NCBI GenBank assembly: GCA_949128115.1
Contig: OX421963.1
Coordinates: 55,299,306 to 55,363,305, forward strand
DNA: 64,000 nt
Source of the DNA: Anaspis maculata
Lineage: Eukaryota; Arthropoda; Insecta; Coleoptera; Scraptiidae
Direction: 5' to 3'
The translations under genes were made by a program, and so were the position numbers. The notes beneath the pieces were generated by a model. That model was not told the origin of the DNA. It did not search any database and saw nothing but the letters and a program-made list of their open reading frames with translations. Positions 45,202 through 56,579 of the stretch are shown one piece after another (position 1 is the stretch's first letter; every line of letters begins with the position of its first letter).

Positions 45202-45328
45202 TCACGAAAATCCCATGAATTTGCAGAAAGTTTTTTTGAAAAGAATCATGGTTCTCACTTGCAGAAGCTTACAGTCAAACCCTGTCTGGTGTGAGCCGAT
45301 GGTGCACCGTTCCATGTCTGGGTGATAC
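45202..45328 (-). CDS. Putative terminal exon of an unrecognised gene
   Basis: Minus strand: TTATTTGTTCAG precedes an exon starting at 45328 that encodes HPDMERCTIGSHQTGFDCKL and runs to a TGA about 41 codons later. An alternative donor GTGAGA lies at 45258. The relic at 40103-40235 shares the FDCKLL block. Upstream exons are uncertain; 45665-45737 (minus) is flanked by TACTTTCAG and GTAATA and is open. No domain recognised. It could be the decayed copy of the same unit. Confidence 0.3.
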
Positions 45329-46251
45329 CTGAACAAATAAGAAAAAGATAAAATCCAGTAATCATGAAAATACGTCCGTTTCAGATAGTGTAAATTAGGA
45401 AAGTTCAATTTTGCCTGATTGCACAAAAGTGGTATCAAATTCTAGTTCGGTGCCAAGCACTGGATCAAATTTTTAATGTCGAATCAAATGCAAACCAGTT
45501 ACTTCAAGGAAAGAATATAATGTGAATGCAAAATATAGCTCCAAGCGATTATTTGGATACCCGAACCCGGGTGAGACGGCCTTATTTTGGGTTTTAAAAC
45601 ACATTTTACCTACACTGTCACATCTTTTTTTGTAATACAAAATAAATTAGAAGTGCATATTACCTCAAGTTTGTTTCGGCGCAAAAATTATCGTATGGAG
45701 ATGTGTTTTGTATTTCCATCATGTTCTTTCCTGAAAGTAATCGGACTTGCATGTATTTCACTTTTAAACTTTGATCTTGTGTTTGGTACCAAACTAAAAT
45801 GTGATACCACGTTTGTGCAATAATTGGTAATTTGAATCTGTAATGTACCTGTATTTACCTGTTTTTGCTAAAGGTCGACAAAAACGAAGCTTCCAAAGCA
45901 CAAACTCAAACCGTCAAATCAGTTTGATCCTGGTGAAAAACTGAACGTTTTAGACTGATTGCGGCCTCAGTCACCAGCCCCAGCAGGTTGGAGTATCAGC
46001 ACATACCACAGCTACTATCTCAAAAAGAATATTGGATAAAAGTAAATGGAGTAAAATAATAGTGTCTGTACCTGTTTTTGCTGCAAGCATTTAGAAACCC
46101 CTGTGCTCAGCGGTGTATAACATTCACTTTTACATCATCGGAACTCCATCAGATTCCATGTTTTTTTCTACCTAAATTGAGTAATATTTCCGATTGTCTC
46201 TCACTCGGTCTTCCATCAATGTGTGTACCAAGGTTCACTGGCCTTTTCCTC

Positions 46252-46709
46252 TTAAATTGTACACAGGAAATTCTGGTGCAGGACGTCGAGCTTTGACAAA
46301 TTTCCATCGCAAAGGTTTACTCGGTCACAATCTGCATGTCCAAAGACTATGTATGTGTCTTGCCTGGAACAGAATAACATACTCAAAAACAATTTGCTAT
46401 AACAAATAAGTCGAATCAAATAACCAGTATTTAATTATTCTAACCTGCATACTGCACATCCAGAGAGCAGAAATCAGACAGCTGATGCTGGGTGGAAGCA
46501 CAAGCACGGCCAAACATCAAGCCAGGTGGACCCATTATGGGGATGGGGGGCCACTCTAAGCCAGAGAGCACACCGAAGTTGGGAGATGAGCTCCACGGGC
46601 CACCGGCGCGCCGGCGAAACAATAACAAACAACACTTCCGCGAGTGGCGTTTGGCGCGGCCACCAGGCAGGCAAGTGCATGTAACCATCACCAACGCGCG
46701 AGAATTCAA
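46252..46709 (-). CDS. Putative two-exon gene, unrecognised
   Basis: Minus strand: exon 1 46709-46445 (ATG; Arg/Gly/Pro-rich, with PPIPIMGPPGLMFGRACAST near its end, donor GCAG/GTTAG), exon 2 46358-46252 (YIVFGHADCDRVNLCDGN, ending TAA). The join gives 123 residues only if the acceptor is GGCAAG five bases after the more usual TTCCAG; the latter gives a quick stop. The high-GC first exon is also open in another frame (46857-46474). Coding character is good in both exons but the join and start are doubtful. The family is unknown. Confidence 0.3.
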
Positions 46710-46817
46710 AATTCATGAAGGGGCGAAGCAGATCTTCTCGTAGAAATTGTACCTCGGCGCCAAAATAATAATTATGGTAAATCGGAACCCCACCGAGTCT
46801 ACGACGCGTACCACTGG

Positions 46818-46925
46818 CGATTTTGACACTGACAGGAACTCGGTCTGGCCATAGCAACCAGAGTTGTCCCTACACGGATTCTTTCACGGCCTTCTTTGAT
46901 CAAGTGACACTAACCCGGGTTATTT
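46818..46925. repeat. Dispersed repeat, inverted partner of about 37800-37930
   Basis: ACAGGAACTCGGTCTGG…ACGGATTCTTTCACGGCC…CTAACCCGGGTTA corresponds, on the other strand, to the sequence following 37800. It is non-coding. Confidence 0.65.
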
Positions 46926-46969
46926 TCCCACTACTTTTTGAACGGTTCTCTCATGGAGGGGGTTTTCCT

Positions 46970-47100
46970 TTTGACCATGGATGTAGGAATGGCTGGATAG
47001 AGCATAAAGCCAAAAACAATTGAATTTTTGGTACCCGATTTTGAGCTGAGGGGCGGGGCTTAAAGCGGAAGCGAGGCCTCCAAGGTGAACTTGATTTTTG
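46970..47100. repeat. Dispersed repeat, inverted partner of 49675-49790
   Basis: GGATGTAGGAATGGCTGGAT and GAGGCCTCCAAGGTGAACTT reappear inverted at 49675-49790. Confidence 0.65.
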
Positions 47101-47307
47101 AAATATAATCAACACGCTGTTCGAAACCGTCAACTGGCTGTCACAGAAATCGCGTCAGTCCAAATAAGTGGAATTGAGTGCATCAAAATTTGTAATTCTG
47201 AGTAAGTAATGTCTGATCTATCATAACAGCAACGAGAATAATGTTTTTTTCTACCAGTTCCAGTACAGTTCGTTTGTAATCCGATTCATTTTGCAGAGTT
47301 GTCCACG

Positions 47308-47378
47308 ATGGTGTCCTGTAAATTGTGCGGGCTGTTGCGGACCACAACCTCAAGTTCAGAGGGCATTGCGCTTCATCG
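47308..47378 (+). CDS. Possible first coding exon, THAP-like start
   Basis: After a TTTTGCAG acceptor, ATG opens a 24-codon exon ending at a strong donor (CATCG/GTAAGT). It encodes CKLCGLLRTTTSSSEGIALH followed by R. The early Cys-x2-Cys and a 'GIALHR' ending resemble the start of THAP domains, where 'HRFP' follows. No second exon was found downstream, so this may be an orphan exon or a chance match. Confidence 0.3.
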
Positions 47379-47871
47379 GTAAGTCAAGTTTGATGAATTG
47401 CTGGCCGTAATATTCATGTTAATTCATTTTTTCCCCGAAAAACGCTCCACTCCACCACCTTACATAACCTCACTTATGCGATTTGACAGCACCTTCAGTG
47501 GCGTTACATCCATCAGGCATCTTAGGAAAAAGGGCTAAATCGCCCAACAAATTGCAATCTTTATTAAACCTACCCCCGGTTGCAGCATGAGAATTTAATC
47601 ATGAAATAGCTAATTGAGGATTTTCTTTGGTCTGCCAGTTGACTGACCACAGGCGATGCATCTAAGCTGTTAAGAAATGAACATTTTCCCATATTTTTTT
47701 TGTAAAACTGCATTTTTCATCAGGTACTACGCTAAAATTCAGCAAAAAAAGCTCGATTTACTATTTCATGATCAAATTTTTGATGCAAACGGGGGCTACA
47801 TGATTATTTTTTAATGAGGTTCTGATTTCTTGCAGAAAATAGTGAAAACTCGGCAACTCCCAAGTCAACAC

Positions 47872-48000
47872 TTCAAATAAAATTAGAAGTTTGAATGCTC
47901 GTTTGAATGATGAAGATGAAGATGAAGATGCTCGGGGATATACGTTGAATGGATTGGTTTTAGATGAAGAATTCCGTTCTTCGGCTTCGTTTTCGGACAT
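47872..48000 (-). CDS. Possible first coding exon, Ser-rich
   Basis: Minus strand ATG at 48000 starts 43 codons up to GAA/GTGTTG: an acidic start (MSENEAEER), then a run of seven serines encoded by a (GATGAA)-type microsatellite, then a basic/hydrophobic tail. A CTTTCAG acceptor lies just upstream in the leader. No partner exon identified. Confidence 0.3.
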
Positions 48001-48127
48001 ATTTCCAAGCTAATAAATAATACTTGCCTGAAAGAAAATTTGCTGACTGATACAAGACTTCACCAAGTGCAATGTGGAATGGCAAAAACTCTCGAAAAAA
48101 ACTAGTTAGGATACTGCGTTTTGGCTG

Positions 48128-48214
48128 CTATCTACTGCCGTTCTCAAATGGAGGAAGACTGGGGTAGACTTGGCTCACTGTGCCGTCATCGAAGCTGCCA
48201 TGCTGCCGAAACAT
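48128..48214 (-). CDS. Small ORF or first exon, 28 codons
   Basis: Minus strand ATG, encoding FRQHGSFDDGTVSQVYPSLP with balanced codons, then TAG. An internal donor GTAGAT could join it to the CTTTCAG acceptor before 48000. GC content is above the local level. Very short, so tentative. Confidence 0.2.
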   Translation of the reverse strand: MFRQHGSFDDGTVSQVYPSLPPFENGSR

Positions 48215-48448
48215 CTTGTCCTGTTGAAAGTTTTATAATGCAACAAAAGCTTATGCTTGCACAAACGCTTTACCTTTCCTAGTAACTGTGTTGGAATTTG
48301 TTGCAAAAACAGTTGTAAAAATAAGTACCTTAGGTACAACAATGCTATAACCTACCTAACTTTGAAAAACTTTGGCCAAGTTCTTTCAAAATGTTTTCCA
48401 CTCAGTTCACCAGTTTGAATGTTAGCACTTGAAGTTCCTTTTGAATTG

Positions 48449-48664
48449 GTACCAGTGTGGACAAAAAAGGAGGACACAGTCATTCAGTACTCAACCGGTT
48501 TTTTCAACAATTTGGCCCAAACGACCTCCAATTTGGACATGTCGGTTGCATCTAACAGCCAAGATATGGACATATCCTAATTGAGGAGCATTTGGAGTCC
48601 AAATTGTTGCAAAAACCGTGAAATAATGAATGACAGTGGTCTGTTTTTTTGTTGTCACTGGTAC
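48449..48664. mobile_element. MITE, ~215 bp, ~60-bp inverted ends
   Basis: ACCAGTGTGGACAAAAAAGG at the left and TTTTTTTGTTGTCACTGGT at the right. The arms continue via CAGTCATTCA and CAACAATTTGG. GTAC-like sequence borders both sides. Confidence 0.75.
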
Positions 48665-48669
48665 TACAA

Positions 48670-49870
48670 TCATGTATGTTAAAGTTGAGATATCAGTGAT
48701 TGAGTCCTCGGTTATCAATATACCAAGAACTCAATACTCAGTAGTTATATCTTGCAAGTATTAACCTTTTGCATTAAGCTCAGACTGAGATTCTCACACT
48801 TTATTGTAGGTAATCATGATTCTTAAGGTCAAGAAATTCCTGTGAAATTGTTGCTCACTTTGGTGTCGATACCACTGTCTACTGTTCCAGAAGTCAGAAG
48901 TGATTTCTTCATTATGATTGATATTAAAAACATGTTCGTAGATAGCAGTTATAATTATTTGTCTTTTACTAACTATAGTATAAGCGCCTATGTACTTGAT
49001 ATTTGAAATAAATTGCCTGTTTCATCCAGATATCCAATCAAACCTTACACTACACTTGTACGTGTAAACACAATTTTATTCAGTACTGAAACAAGCTCAA
49101 AATTGGAAAATTTTGATTTGGAGTTTTGAGGAGTTTGAAGTGGAGGCCAGTCACTTTTGCAGGTCAAATAGATCAGTTCTTGTAGGTTAGCCCATATAAG
49201 CAGACTCCTTTGATTTTCTACGAGCAGCTTCAGGCCACAATCACAAGTTGCTCCACTCCAAGTCCTTTCAATGGCTGCTTCTCAACGACATTGCTGAACT
49301 AGTCCAGGGTGGTTTTTCAATCAGAGGGGTTCAATTTCGGATTTTCACCTCCTTGGTGTATGAATAAAAGGTCACATTTATAAGCACCAAGTTCCCAAAG
49401 CGTTGCTACTGGCGGCGACAGGGCACAAAATTCTTGCAGCCTTGCCCGGCCGGATAACTGTATAAGGTCTCTTGCTGATCTGTTATAATATTGGCTGACC
49501 TGCATTTTCGTAAGACCCAACTGAACAACAACGCGATTTAGTCACTACCTCGGCCGCATTTTTCTTTATTATCTTCAAATTTTCTCAATGTACGTGATGG
49601 CAGTGGCGATTTACGTTTTGTGACAGCTAAAATGCCAAACCCTTGAAAAAATAATTGTGCGCCACTGTTACCCCACTAAATCAAGTTCACTTTGGAGGCC
49701 TTTTCTGACATTTCCGGTTTGGGAACCGCATTTTTGACGTAATGCTCCATCCAGCCATTCCTACATCCATGCTTTTGACTTTGGTGTCTGCCTGCCGGGT
49801 CGGCTGTCATGTCAAGTCAAGTATGGATGTGTGTCGTCAGAGGTGAGGAAGGAATTAGATGGAAAAAACT
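48670..49870. other. Intergenic, one repeat fragment
   Basis: No supported gene. The minus-strand frame 49520-49317 (67 codons) has no initiation or splice context that I trust. 49675-49790 is the inverted partner of 46970-47100. Confidence 0.35.
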
Positions 49871-49997
49871 ACGTACACTTGGCTTTCAGAGTAGAGGTCT
49901 TTAGTATAGATGTTTTTGAAGAAGAGCATGATTGTATTCTTGAACATGGACAGTGGGGCACACGGCACGGTGGCAGGTAGGTTGCAATAGGTTTCAA

Positions 49998-50212
49998 ATC
50001 GGCCGGCGCCGGCGGGCCCGCGAACTGCTCTTCGAGTGCTGTCTCCCGGACGGTCCCTCTGGCAATCATTTGCACGGTCATTGGGCCCTTTCAGCCCTCG
50101 AAAATCACCAAAACCGACCAGTACAACCCCACGTTCAATATTTTTTCAGCAAATGTCAGTCATATGGTCGTTGCTGTCATCTTCATTGTTGGAGTGATCA
50201 GTGGCAGGTGAC
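49998..50212 (+). CDS. Open exon-like frame with a hydrophobic C-terminus
   Basis: A GC-rich frame of about 70 codons without an upstream ATG encodes VPLAIICTVIGPFQPSKITK and, near its end, HMVVAVIFIVGVISG, two stretches that could be membrane segments. It ends at TGA at about 50210. It has no start codon, so it would have to be an internal or terminal exon. I do not recognise the family; it could be chance in GC-rich DNA. Confidence 0.2.
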
Positions 50213-50359
50213 AAAGTGCTGGGTGTAGCATGATGCTGCTAGGCAATATAGCGTTACGCATACACACACAGACACATCCCTGACAGACACACAAACGGGC
50301 TGAAGAGATACGAGATACCAACATGGAGCAGGTAGGCTTACCAACCAACAGTAACCTAG

Positions 50360-50890
50360 TGATAAACCCGGGTTGGCCCCTGCTTCCATCTATCGTCTTC
50401 TTCAGTGGCGAAACACCCCATTCCACGAAGGGCAATTTGAAGATGGCGCTGTCGATGGGAAAAAAAGTTGAAGATCTTAGTATTCAATCTAGCAGGCTTT
50501 ATCGATGTCCCCACATCGCGTTTCATCAAGAACATGATTGTTTGGTGAAATATCAAGTTGCAGCTCGATATCTCCAAAAACAACTGATTTATTGGAAAAA
50601 GAAAAAAATTAAGGACTTTCACTTTTTCCAGCGTGTTTCGGAAACGCCTCAACATATTCCAAAACTGTTTGCAGCCTCTTTATGAGCATGAAATCCGTCA
50701 TCAATATCCTGATTTACATACGTCCATCGGTCATGGTTCAAGATTTACGATTTTCCAACAAATTTTTTCTACTCCACCCTGTATAAAGTGTCTGCACGAT
50801 TTGCGCCGATGTCCCCAAATCCAGATTGGTCCTGGGTGGTCTCAGTAACAGGCATGCAAAGTAACAATGCTTGGTATAAAAGTGCAAGGT
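50360..50890 (-). repeat. Dispersed repeat Z, copy 2 (uninterrupted)
   Basis: Reverse-strand match to 35420-35888 joined to 37751-37930 (for example GGCCCCTGCTTCCATCTATC and TTGTTTGGTGAAATATCAAG). It is the empty-site reference for the 1.86-kb insertion in copy 1. Confidence 0.8.
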
Positions 50891-51188
50891 CCCCCTGATT
50901 TTTTGCCCTTAACGTCCGGACTATAAAAATTGAAATCCAAGAAAATTCTTGTTTGTCAGCAGCAAAAATGATGGTTTCCCTGAGCTCTAGTGTGTTGTGT
51001 GATTAGAAAAAGCACAGCAAAACGGCATAGATATCATCTTTGAACGTTCGCGCCACAAAATTTCGAAACCATTCTGCAGTTGTACCAATGAAATAATACC
51101 ATAATAAATATTTAACATTAGGAAATAAATATATACGATACGCTTTAGGTACCTTCATCAGGCTTTAACTAAACATGAACTTTTTTAG

Positions 51189-54100
51189 TGGATCAACACG
51201 AACAGAATAAACAGGTTCGGATACCGACAGTTGAGTCATGGTTGCAAAAGTATTACGAGAAGAGCAGCAAAAGCAATTTGAACATAGTCCCGATATCTTG
51301 GACATATCCAGAACAGTTGGAGCAGAGGTTCGATTTGCCACCGTCGATAAAGAAAATGAAAGCTGAGCATTTTCACGATGACAATTGTAGTGAATGGGGC
51401 AGGTAAATAGTTTTAAAATTAACGGAACAAAATTATAGGTTTTTTATTTGACATTTTATGTTTAAATGGACAAAAACAATACATAATGTTGCAAGAAAAC
51501 CACTTGAAATAAATTGCATTTGATGAAATAATTCTCGAAGATTTTACTCCATACAATACAAAATCATTGTACACTTTGCTCTATAATGCTTATACATCAT
51601 CTACTTACTTCACAATAACAAGTTGTACTTATCAAAGCAGGGTTGAAGTGAAATTAGAAAGTTGTTACGCCACTCAATCACAGGAAAATTGTTATAATTA
51701 ACTATGTAGATACTTTTACAGTGTTATATACTTTAGGTGGTATATGTCATAAAGGTTTTCCTAACAACAATTTCGAGATGAAAAAAATCAGCTTGAAATG
51801 GTTTTGAATATATCATGTTTTATCTTAAAAGTAGTAATTTAGGTATATAAGGCAATAAAATTTGGAAACCTGCATACTATAGTAAAACTTTTCTATCATC
51901 ATGCAAAGTCCAATGAACTCCTTGGGGGTGGTTTAAAATTACAAAAGGTGTAAAGTCTGTTTTTTTTTAGTCTGAGGTAAATTGTATCAATTTAAAAAGT
52001 ATGTATTCAAGAAGTACAAAAGTGTACCTTTAAAGTCAAAGTGAGTGAACTACTCGAAAAAGGTTCAGTTGATTATACCTGTGTTCCCTTTCTTTCTTCG
52101 AGAAAAGATCAGGGGCGGCTTACAAGTCAGTCCACAACAGTGGAAAATTACTTTTACAATTTCAAGTTTAATATAAATAGTCTCAGAATAAAATATCATC
52201 TTAAATTGCCAAAAACATTCCTATGCGCTTCAAAAGTGATTTTTTTTTGTCAATAACAATAATAGCTGATTTTTCACGAAGCGATGGAAATATTCATGGG
52301 TTACATTTTATAAAATTGTGATTATATTAGTAAGTCCGAAGAAGTACTTTCCATTCCATTCAACTTGTATAAGTACCTACCGTGAGATAAAAAAATATCC
52401 TAGTCAAAGTCTTAGAATGGGAAAAGGCCGTCTACGGCAGTCGCCATTGACGGCAGCAGGGCAGGATCACCTTTTACTAGGATAACTTTTTTTTATCTCA
52501 CTGTGCCCACATGTTCATTTCGATTCCAGTCTATTCCGTAAAAGTCTTCTTGTCCGTAAAGTTGAAAGCATCTTCAGTTTTTCTAAGCACCAAGTTGAAT
52601 GGTTTAGTTAGATTGGGATTTTCTTTAATTTATACAGACTTTGGATTGTTAAAGCTTGAATCCATAACATACTTATATTTTTCAATATAGCTATTTGCAT
52701 AATTAACAATTGGATTTTCAATAATTTATCATTTCTTGCTTCAAATAATTTACTGAAGTCTAAGGGGCTCGAACCAGAAGGGCCTAGCTTTTTTGTTCAA
52801 TTTCGCTTCTGTTGAATATTTTGCTAGAAAATATTCAAGTGCCATCTAGAATATTCATTCGCAAAAACAATAAAAAATTGGAAGAATACAATGTTAGGTA
52901 GGTACGGTAAATTATGTTTCTGCATTTTTTAAACAGTAATTCAATAAATATAATCACTAACGGTAACGAACACGGATATTAAATTAATACGTCATACTTA
53001 TTACGCAGAAGTTTATTTCTGTTCACTCTCATGCTCGTCTTTGCGAGCCATGTGGCCCCTGAAAGAAGCCTGGATCTTGACAGCGGCTTTGTTCAAGTCC
53101 GGGTCCGATAGATCAATGTCAAGCTCTTCAGCGTCCTCCTGAAAAACAAAAAAGCAATGAAGAATAAACCGAAATTGGTACCTATGTGATTATTTAAATC
53201 AAGAACTTTGAATAAGGCAACCTTAGGTCTGTCTAATAACAATTCTATAACGAAATTATTATTATTATTATTATTATTATTTAGCAACTATCAACTGAAT
53301 AAATTGAAGCGTTTCAAAAAAAGTTGATCGATTTAATCGTTTTGTAAAAAAAATAAAATGATCTGTTCTGGCACCACAATACTTTCCCGGCGAGTATTCA
53401 TAGACGTAGGTAAGTTTTTGTTTTAAGTGTCCCTTTGGATGCTGAGAGAGGTTAATGGTGCGGTGGCCTTACATTAAGTATCAAATGCTGCAGCTTTTTC
53501 AGCTGCTGAGCTCTCATTGGTCACATGTTGGTCATTGACAGCAATTTAAGGCGTTAGTTTCAATCAGAACTTTGCAGCAAAAAAAGCTGCAGCATTTGAT
53601 GCTCAATGTAAGGCTAGCATAAGGCAGCCACTTGGAGGTTTCCAAGATTAAGATTTATTCCGTATTTGTATACTTATGACAAAAAATAAGAAATCTTGGG
53701 TTAAAACAGCTTTTATCCAATCCTATTGAATAATGCACGCATTATCACGCGCATACATGCCTGTATTCTCCAATAAGACTGGATAAAGCATAGTATCCTA
53801 CTCGCGTGTAATGGCTATTACTCAATCTGATGCTTTACGATACTCGCCAAGGCTCGTGTCGGCAAACTGCATCCTCATGATCATCATGAGTGAGAAGCAA
53901 TCATTACCCGCTTGTTGAATAATATACTATTACCTACTCCTATTGAATAATTCTGACATAACATCTATGCGTTTCTGATTAATTATTGACATTCATAACT
54001 CACTGTCAAAGCCCTGCCCCGTGGGTTATGGGCTCATAACCCAATGGCTCCAACCAACCACAAATGACAATTTCCGTAAACGTAACATATCAAGGAGGCT

Positions 54101-54401
54101 TATGAGATGACTTGATTTTTAGTCAAATGTCAAATAAAATGTATCAGGTACTTGTCACTGTAAATTTTTATTTAGCTACATTCACGAAGCCAGAATAAAT
54201 TCCTACGAAAACGTAGAATATGAACCTCCGGAAATTCTAGAAGCGGCGAAATCAGTGGTTCTGAATCTACTACCGAAAAAGTCTCGACGCAAGTCGACTT
54301 GTGTTGATTGCAGGTTGGCTGTCTTCTTGGCGGGCTGTCGTCCACCATCTACCAACTCGGTGCGTGCTGCAATCCTGCTGCGGTGGCAAAATAATTTGTG
54401 A
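51189..54401 (+). CDS. Putative split gene, two exons, possibly Crypton-type recombinase-derived N-terminus
   Basis: Exon A 51189-51402 follows TTTTTTTAG and ends AG/GTAAAT with phase 2. Exon B starts at 54176 after TTTATTTAG and completes the split codon in frame (AG+C). Exon A encodes [16 protein letters not shown]… and [17 protein letters not shown]. Exon B encodes [20 protein letters not shown] then LNLLPKKSR, a stretch that recalls the region before the SAP-like/tyrosine-recombinase core of Crypton-related insect proteins ('PP.I..AA…LLP.KSR'). Exon B may end at a donor soon after KKSR; otherwise the frame stops at 54401. There is no start codon in exon A, so an upstream exon is expected. 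The 2.77-kb intron contains a MITE and the antisense igloo-like exon. Phase agreement is good evidence; the family call is a recollection. Confidence 0.4.
52376..52505. mobile_element. MITE, ~130 bp, inside the 51402-54176 intron
   Basis: CCGTGAGATAAAAAAATATC with CTAGT at the left and ACTAGGATAAC followed by TTTTTTTTATCTCACTGTG at the right are inverted. Confidence 0.75.
53013..53138 (-). CDS. igl: Terminal exon of an igloo/neurogranin-like IQ-motif protein
   Basis: Minus strand: a TTTTTCAG acceptor, then 41 codons and TAA. The peptide starts with an acidic stretch ([20 protein letters not shown]), directly followed by the IQ core [13 protein letters not shown] and a charged tail. '[16 protein letters not shown]' is the calmodulin-binding IQ motif of the neuromodulin/neurogranin group, and insect igloo repeats such motifs. 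The protein would bind calcium-free calmodulin, typically in neurons. Only the last exon is visible; earlier exons should lie on the minus strand at higher coordinates and were not found before the window end. AATAAA overlaps the stop codon, too close to be the working poly(A) signal. Confidence 0.7.
   Translation of the reverse strand, partial: EDAEELDIDLSDPDLNKAAVKIQASFRGHMARKDEHESEQK
53253..53282. repeat. (ATT)n microsatellite
   Basis: About nine ATT triplets, in the first intron upstream of the igloo-like exon. Confidence 0.9.
53465..53616. mobile_element. MITE, ~150 bp
   Basis: GCCTTACATTAAGTATCAAA followed by TGCTGCAGCTTTTT at the left is mirrored by AAAAAGCTGCAGCA and TTTGATGCTCAATGTAAGGC at the right. 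Confidence 0.85.
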
Positions 54402-54479
54402 GGTGGTCATTCAGTGCCTTGCATCTCAATCATTGAACGGTTTACGGTACTTACGGTACTAAGTACTTATAATATTATT

Positions 54480-54700
54480 ACTATGCCCACACCTCCCATA
54501 TTATACCCAATTACCCATGTCTCCCCTACCCGTATTATTCATTCCCATACTACCCATTCCCATATCACCCATTTCTCCTCCCATATTCATGCAACCCATA
54601 TAATCTATTCCATTCCTTCACATTCCCATACTACCCATTTTTCCTTTCATACTCAATTTCTATTTACTACCCATCCCTATTTACAACCCATCTCTGGAGG
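54480..54700. repeat. Low-complexity CCCAT-rich tract
   Basis: Irregular repeats of CCCATA, ACCCAT and TTCCCATACTACCCATTCCC, strongly depleted of G on this strand. An open frame of 110 codons across it is a by-product of composition (His/Thr/Ser-rich). Confidence 0.85.
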
Positions 54701-54769
54701 ACCGCACTGTCGCTCGTGTCCCATACTACACCCTTGTGGATTATAACTATCATTATATGCTCGTTGAAT

Positions 54770-56470
54770 AATACAGGGTGTTTCAAATTTAAATCGCGTC
54801 AACAATTCTACAATTCTCCCCCCCCCCTTTCCAAAATTAATTCAATCTATGAGACTCACATCAAGTCATCTGCACGTAAAATGAATATTCCGGGGGGCTT
54901 ACCGTATTTAGGAGTTTGCATTGATTTTTTTTTATTAACGGAATGTTTAAGTTTTATTTTGAAAAAAAGAACGTCTGAAGGCACCAAACGCGGTTAATCC
55001 TGGTCAAAACCCGGGTGAACGGCCGTCGTGGATAGTGACATCCAGGAAAAAAATAGCGAAAATTTGTACCGCCAGACTGGGAAACGGTGAAAAAAAGAAC
55101 TTGATTGATTTTCTGTCCATAAAACATCCACGTATAATTACACATTTCATAGTTCCCCTTTGCAAAGTGCACTTTTTATTACTGAGAGCTTTTATGGCTC
55201 TAAAAGTTTTAGGGTAAATAAAACATATTTAATTCACTTATGAATAAACCATTTTACTTATGGCTTTTACTATTACATTAAAAATGGCAGTTTGAAATGC
55301 CATAATTGAATGAAAAATATTCAATAAAACCATAAATCGGATAATTACGAAACACTGCGGATGACGCCAAAGCTAGGATTGATGGGTCGTTGCTTTTCAC
55401 TTAGGGATTTGCTGAATCCCAAACCTCACTTAGTGTGTTTTTCATGTAGCTGCAGATCTGTCTCACTAAACGAAGTGTCATTCCAACTTGCAAAGGTGTG
55501 TCAACGTCCTTCATTCATTTAGTTTTCATCGTTTGAGCTATGTTATAAACGAAAACAACTACCGTTTCTGGTGTCTCACGCGTGACGTGAAGACCTGCCA
55601 CATTTTCAAGGGTTCAGTTTAGAGTGTGACTAGTAGTTTTTCATTAGCACGTTCTACGTTATTCATATGGAATAAAGTTGAAGGACAGTTCTAGCTATCC
55701 ATCCATGTATAATAAACTGTCGATCCTTTTGATTTGGAACAATTGAAAAACCGCTGTTGAACTTAACACTCGATTTGGCCTATTTCTTCGGGAGTTGTTA
55801 TGTCTAGAACGTCAGATTCAAAAAACGGACTTCTTAGATGGCTTTGGCAGATACGAATTAGTGAACAATAAGACACAGTAGATCAAATCTTCTATTACAA
55901 TTAAAAATCAATAAAAAATTTTATACTCCGTAGAAATTATTTGTTTAACATGAACACTTTGAATATGAATATGGAACCTATAATCCAGCTTTCGCATACG
56001 AGCAATTGATTACTGTAGGGGTAACGGCCACACGCAAATAAAAAAAAAATGACAAACCACTCAGAACGGTGCGTATCTGAAGTAAAATTTGCGGATTACC
56101 CAGAAATTTTTGCAAAAAAAAAGTGAAGAAGGAACAACGCGTTAAAAGAAGGAGCAACACCAGTTAAAGTTTCTAGATCGTTGTTTTATTGTTGGTTGCC
56201 TACATCACTTCAGTGGAAAATAAGAGTAGGTACGCCACACTGACTCTAAAGACTTACCAACAAAACAATGTTGCGCGTGGGCCTAAGAAAGGCACCGCAA
56301 AGAAAAGTAGTACGGCCTAAACAATTAAACTGCAAAGAAACTATGAGTTTGATCGTGATTTCCCCTTCAGTGGCGACTAATAATAGTTATAATCATGAGT
56401 AAAAGGCAACAGAGTTGGTTTCGTGGTTGTATAAAGTGTATAAAATGTGGCCGTTGAACGTACCGTAACC
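54770..56470. other. Intergenic or intronic, no gene recognised
   Basis: Begins with a TACAGGGTGTTTCAAATTTA repeat end. The remainder is AT-rich unique-looking DNA. It could belong to an upstream intron of the igloo-like gene. Confidence 0.35.
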
Positions 56471-56481
56471 CCAAAAATCAC

Positions 56482-56573
56482 CCACGCGCATACCTGTGAG
56501 CGCAGATTCCTGCTAATGCAAACAGCTACTACAGACCGCTAGTTCCACGCTCACAGGTATGCGTGAAGCTGTC
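56482..56573. repeat. Short hairpin, ~18-bp arms
   Basis: CACGCGCATACCTGTGAGCG is mirrored by CGCTCACAGGTATGCGTG about 55 bp later. It could be a small MITE or a structured RNA; nothing decides. Confidence 0.6.
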
Positions 56574-56579
56574 ATGGGA

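Noticed and set aside
47761..48000. Full 79-codon minus-strand ORF as a complete gene
   Set aside because: Only the first 43 codons look coding; the rest reads through a probable donor into AT-rich DNA.
54414..54746. 110-codon ORF as a His/Thr-rich protein
   Set aside because: It is produced by the CCCAT-rich low-complexity tract.
56482..56573. tRNA or snRNA gene
   Set aside because: The hairpin arms are strong but there is no cloverleaf, no B-box GGTTCGAATCC and no Sm site.
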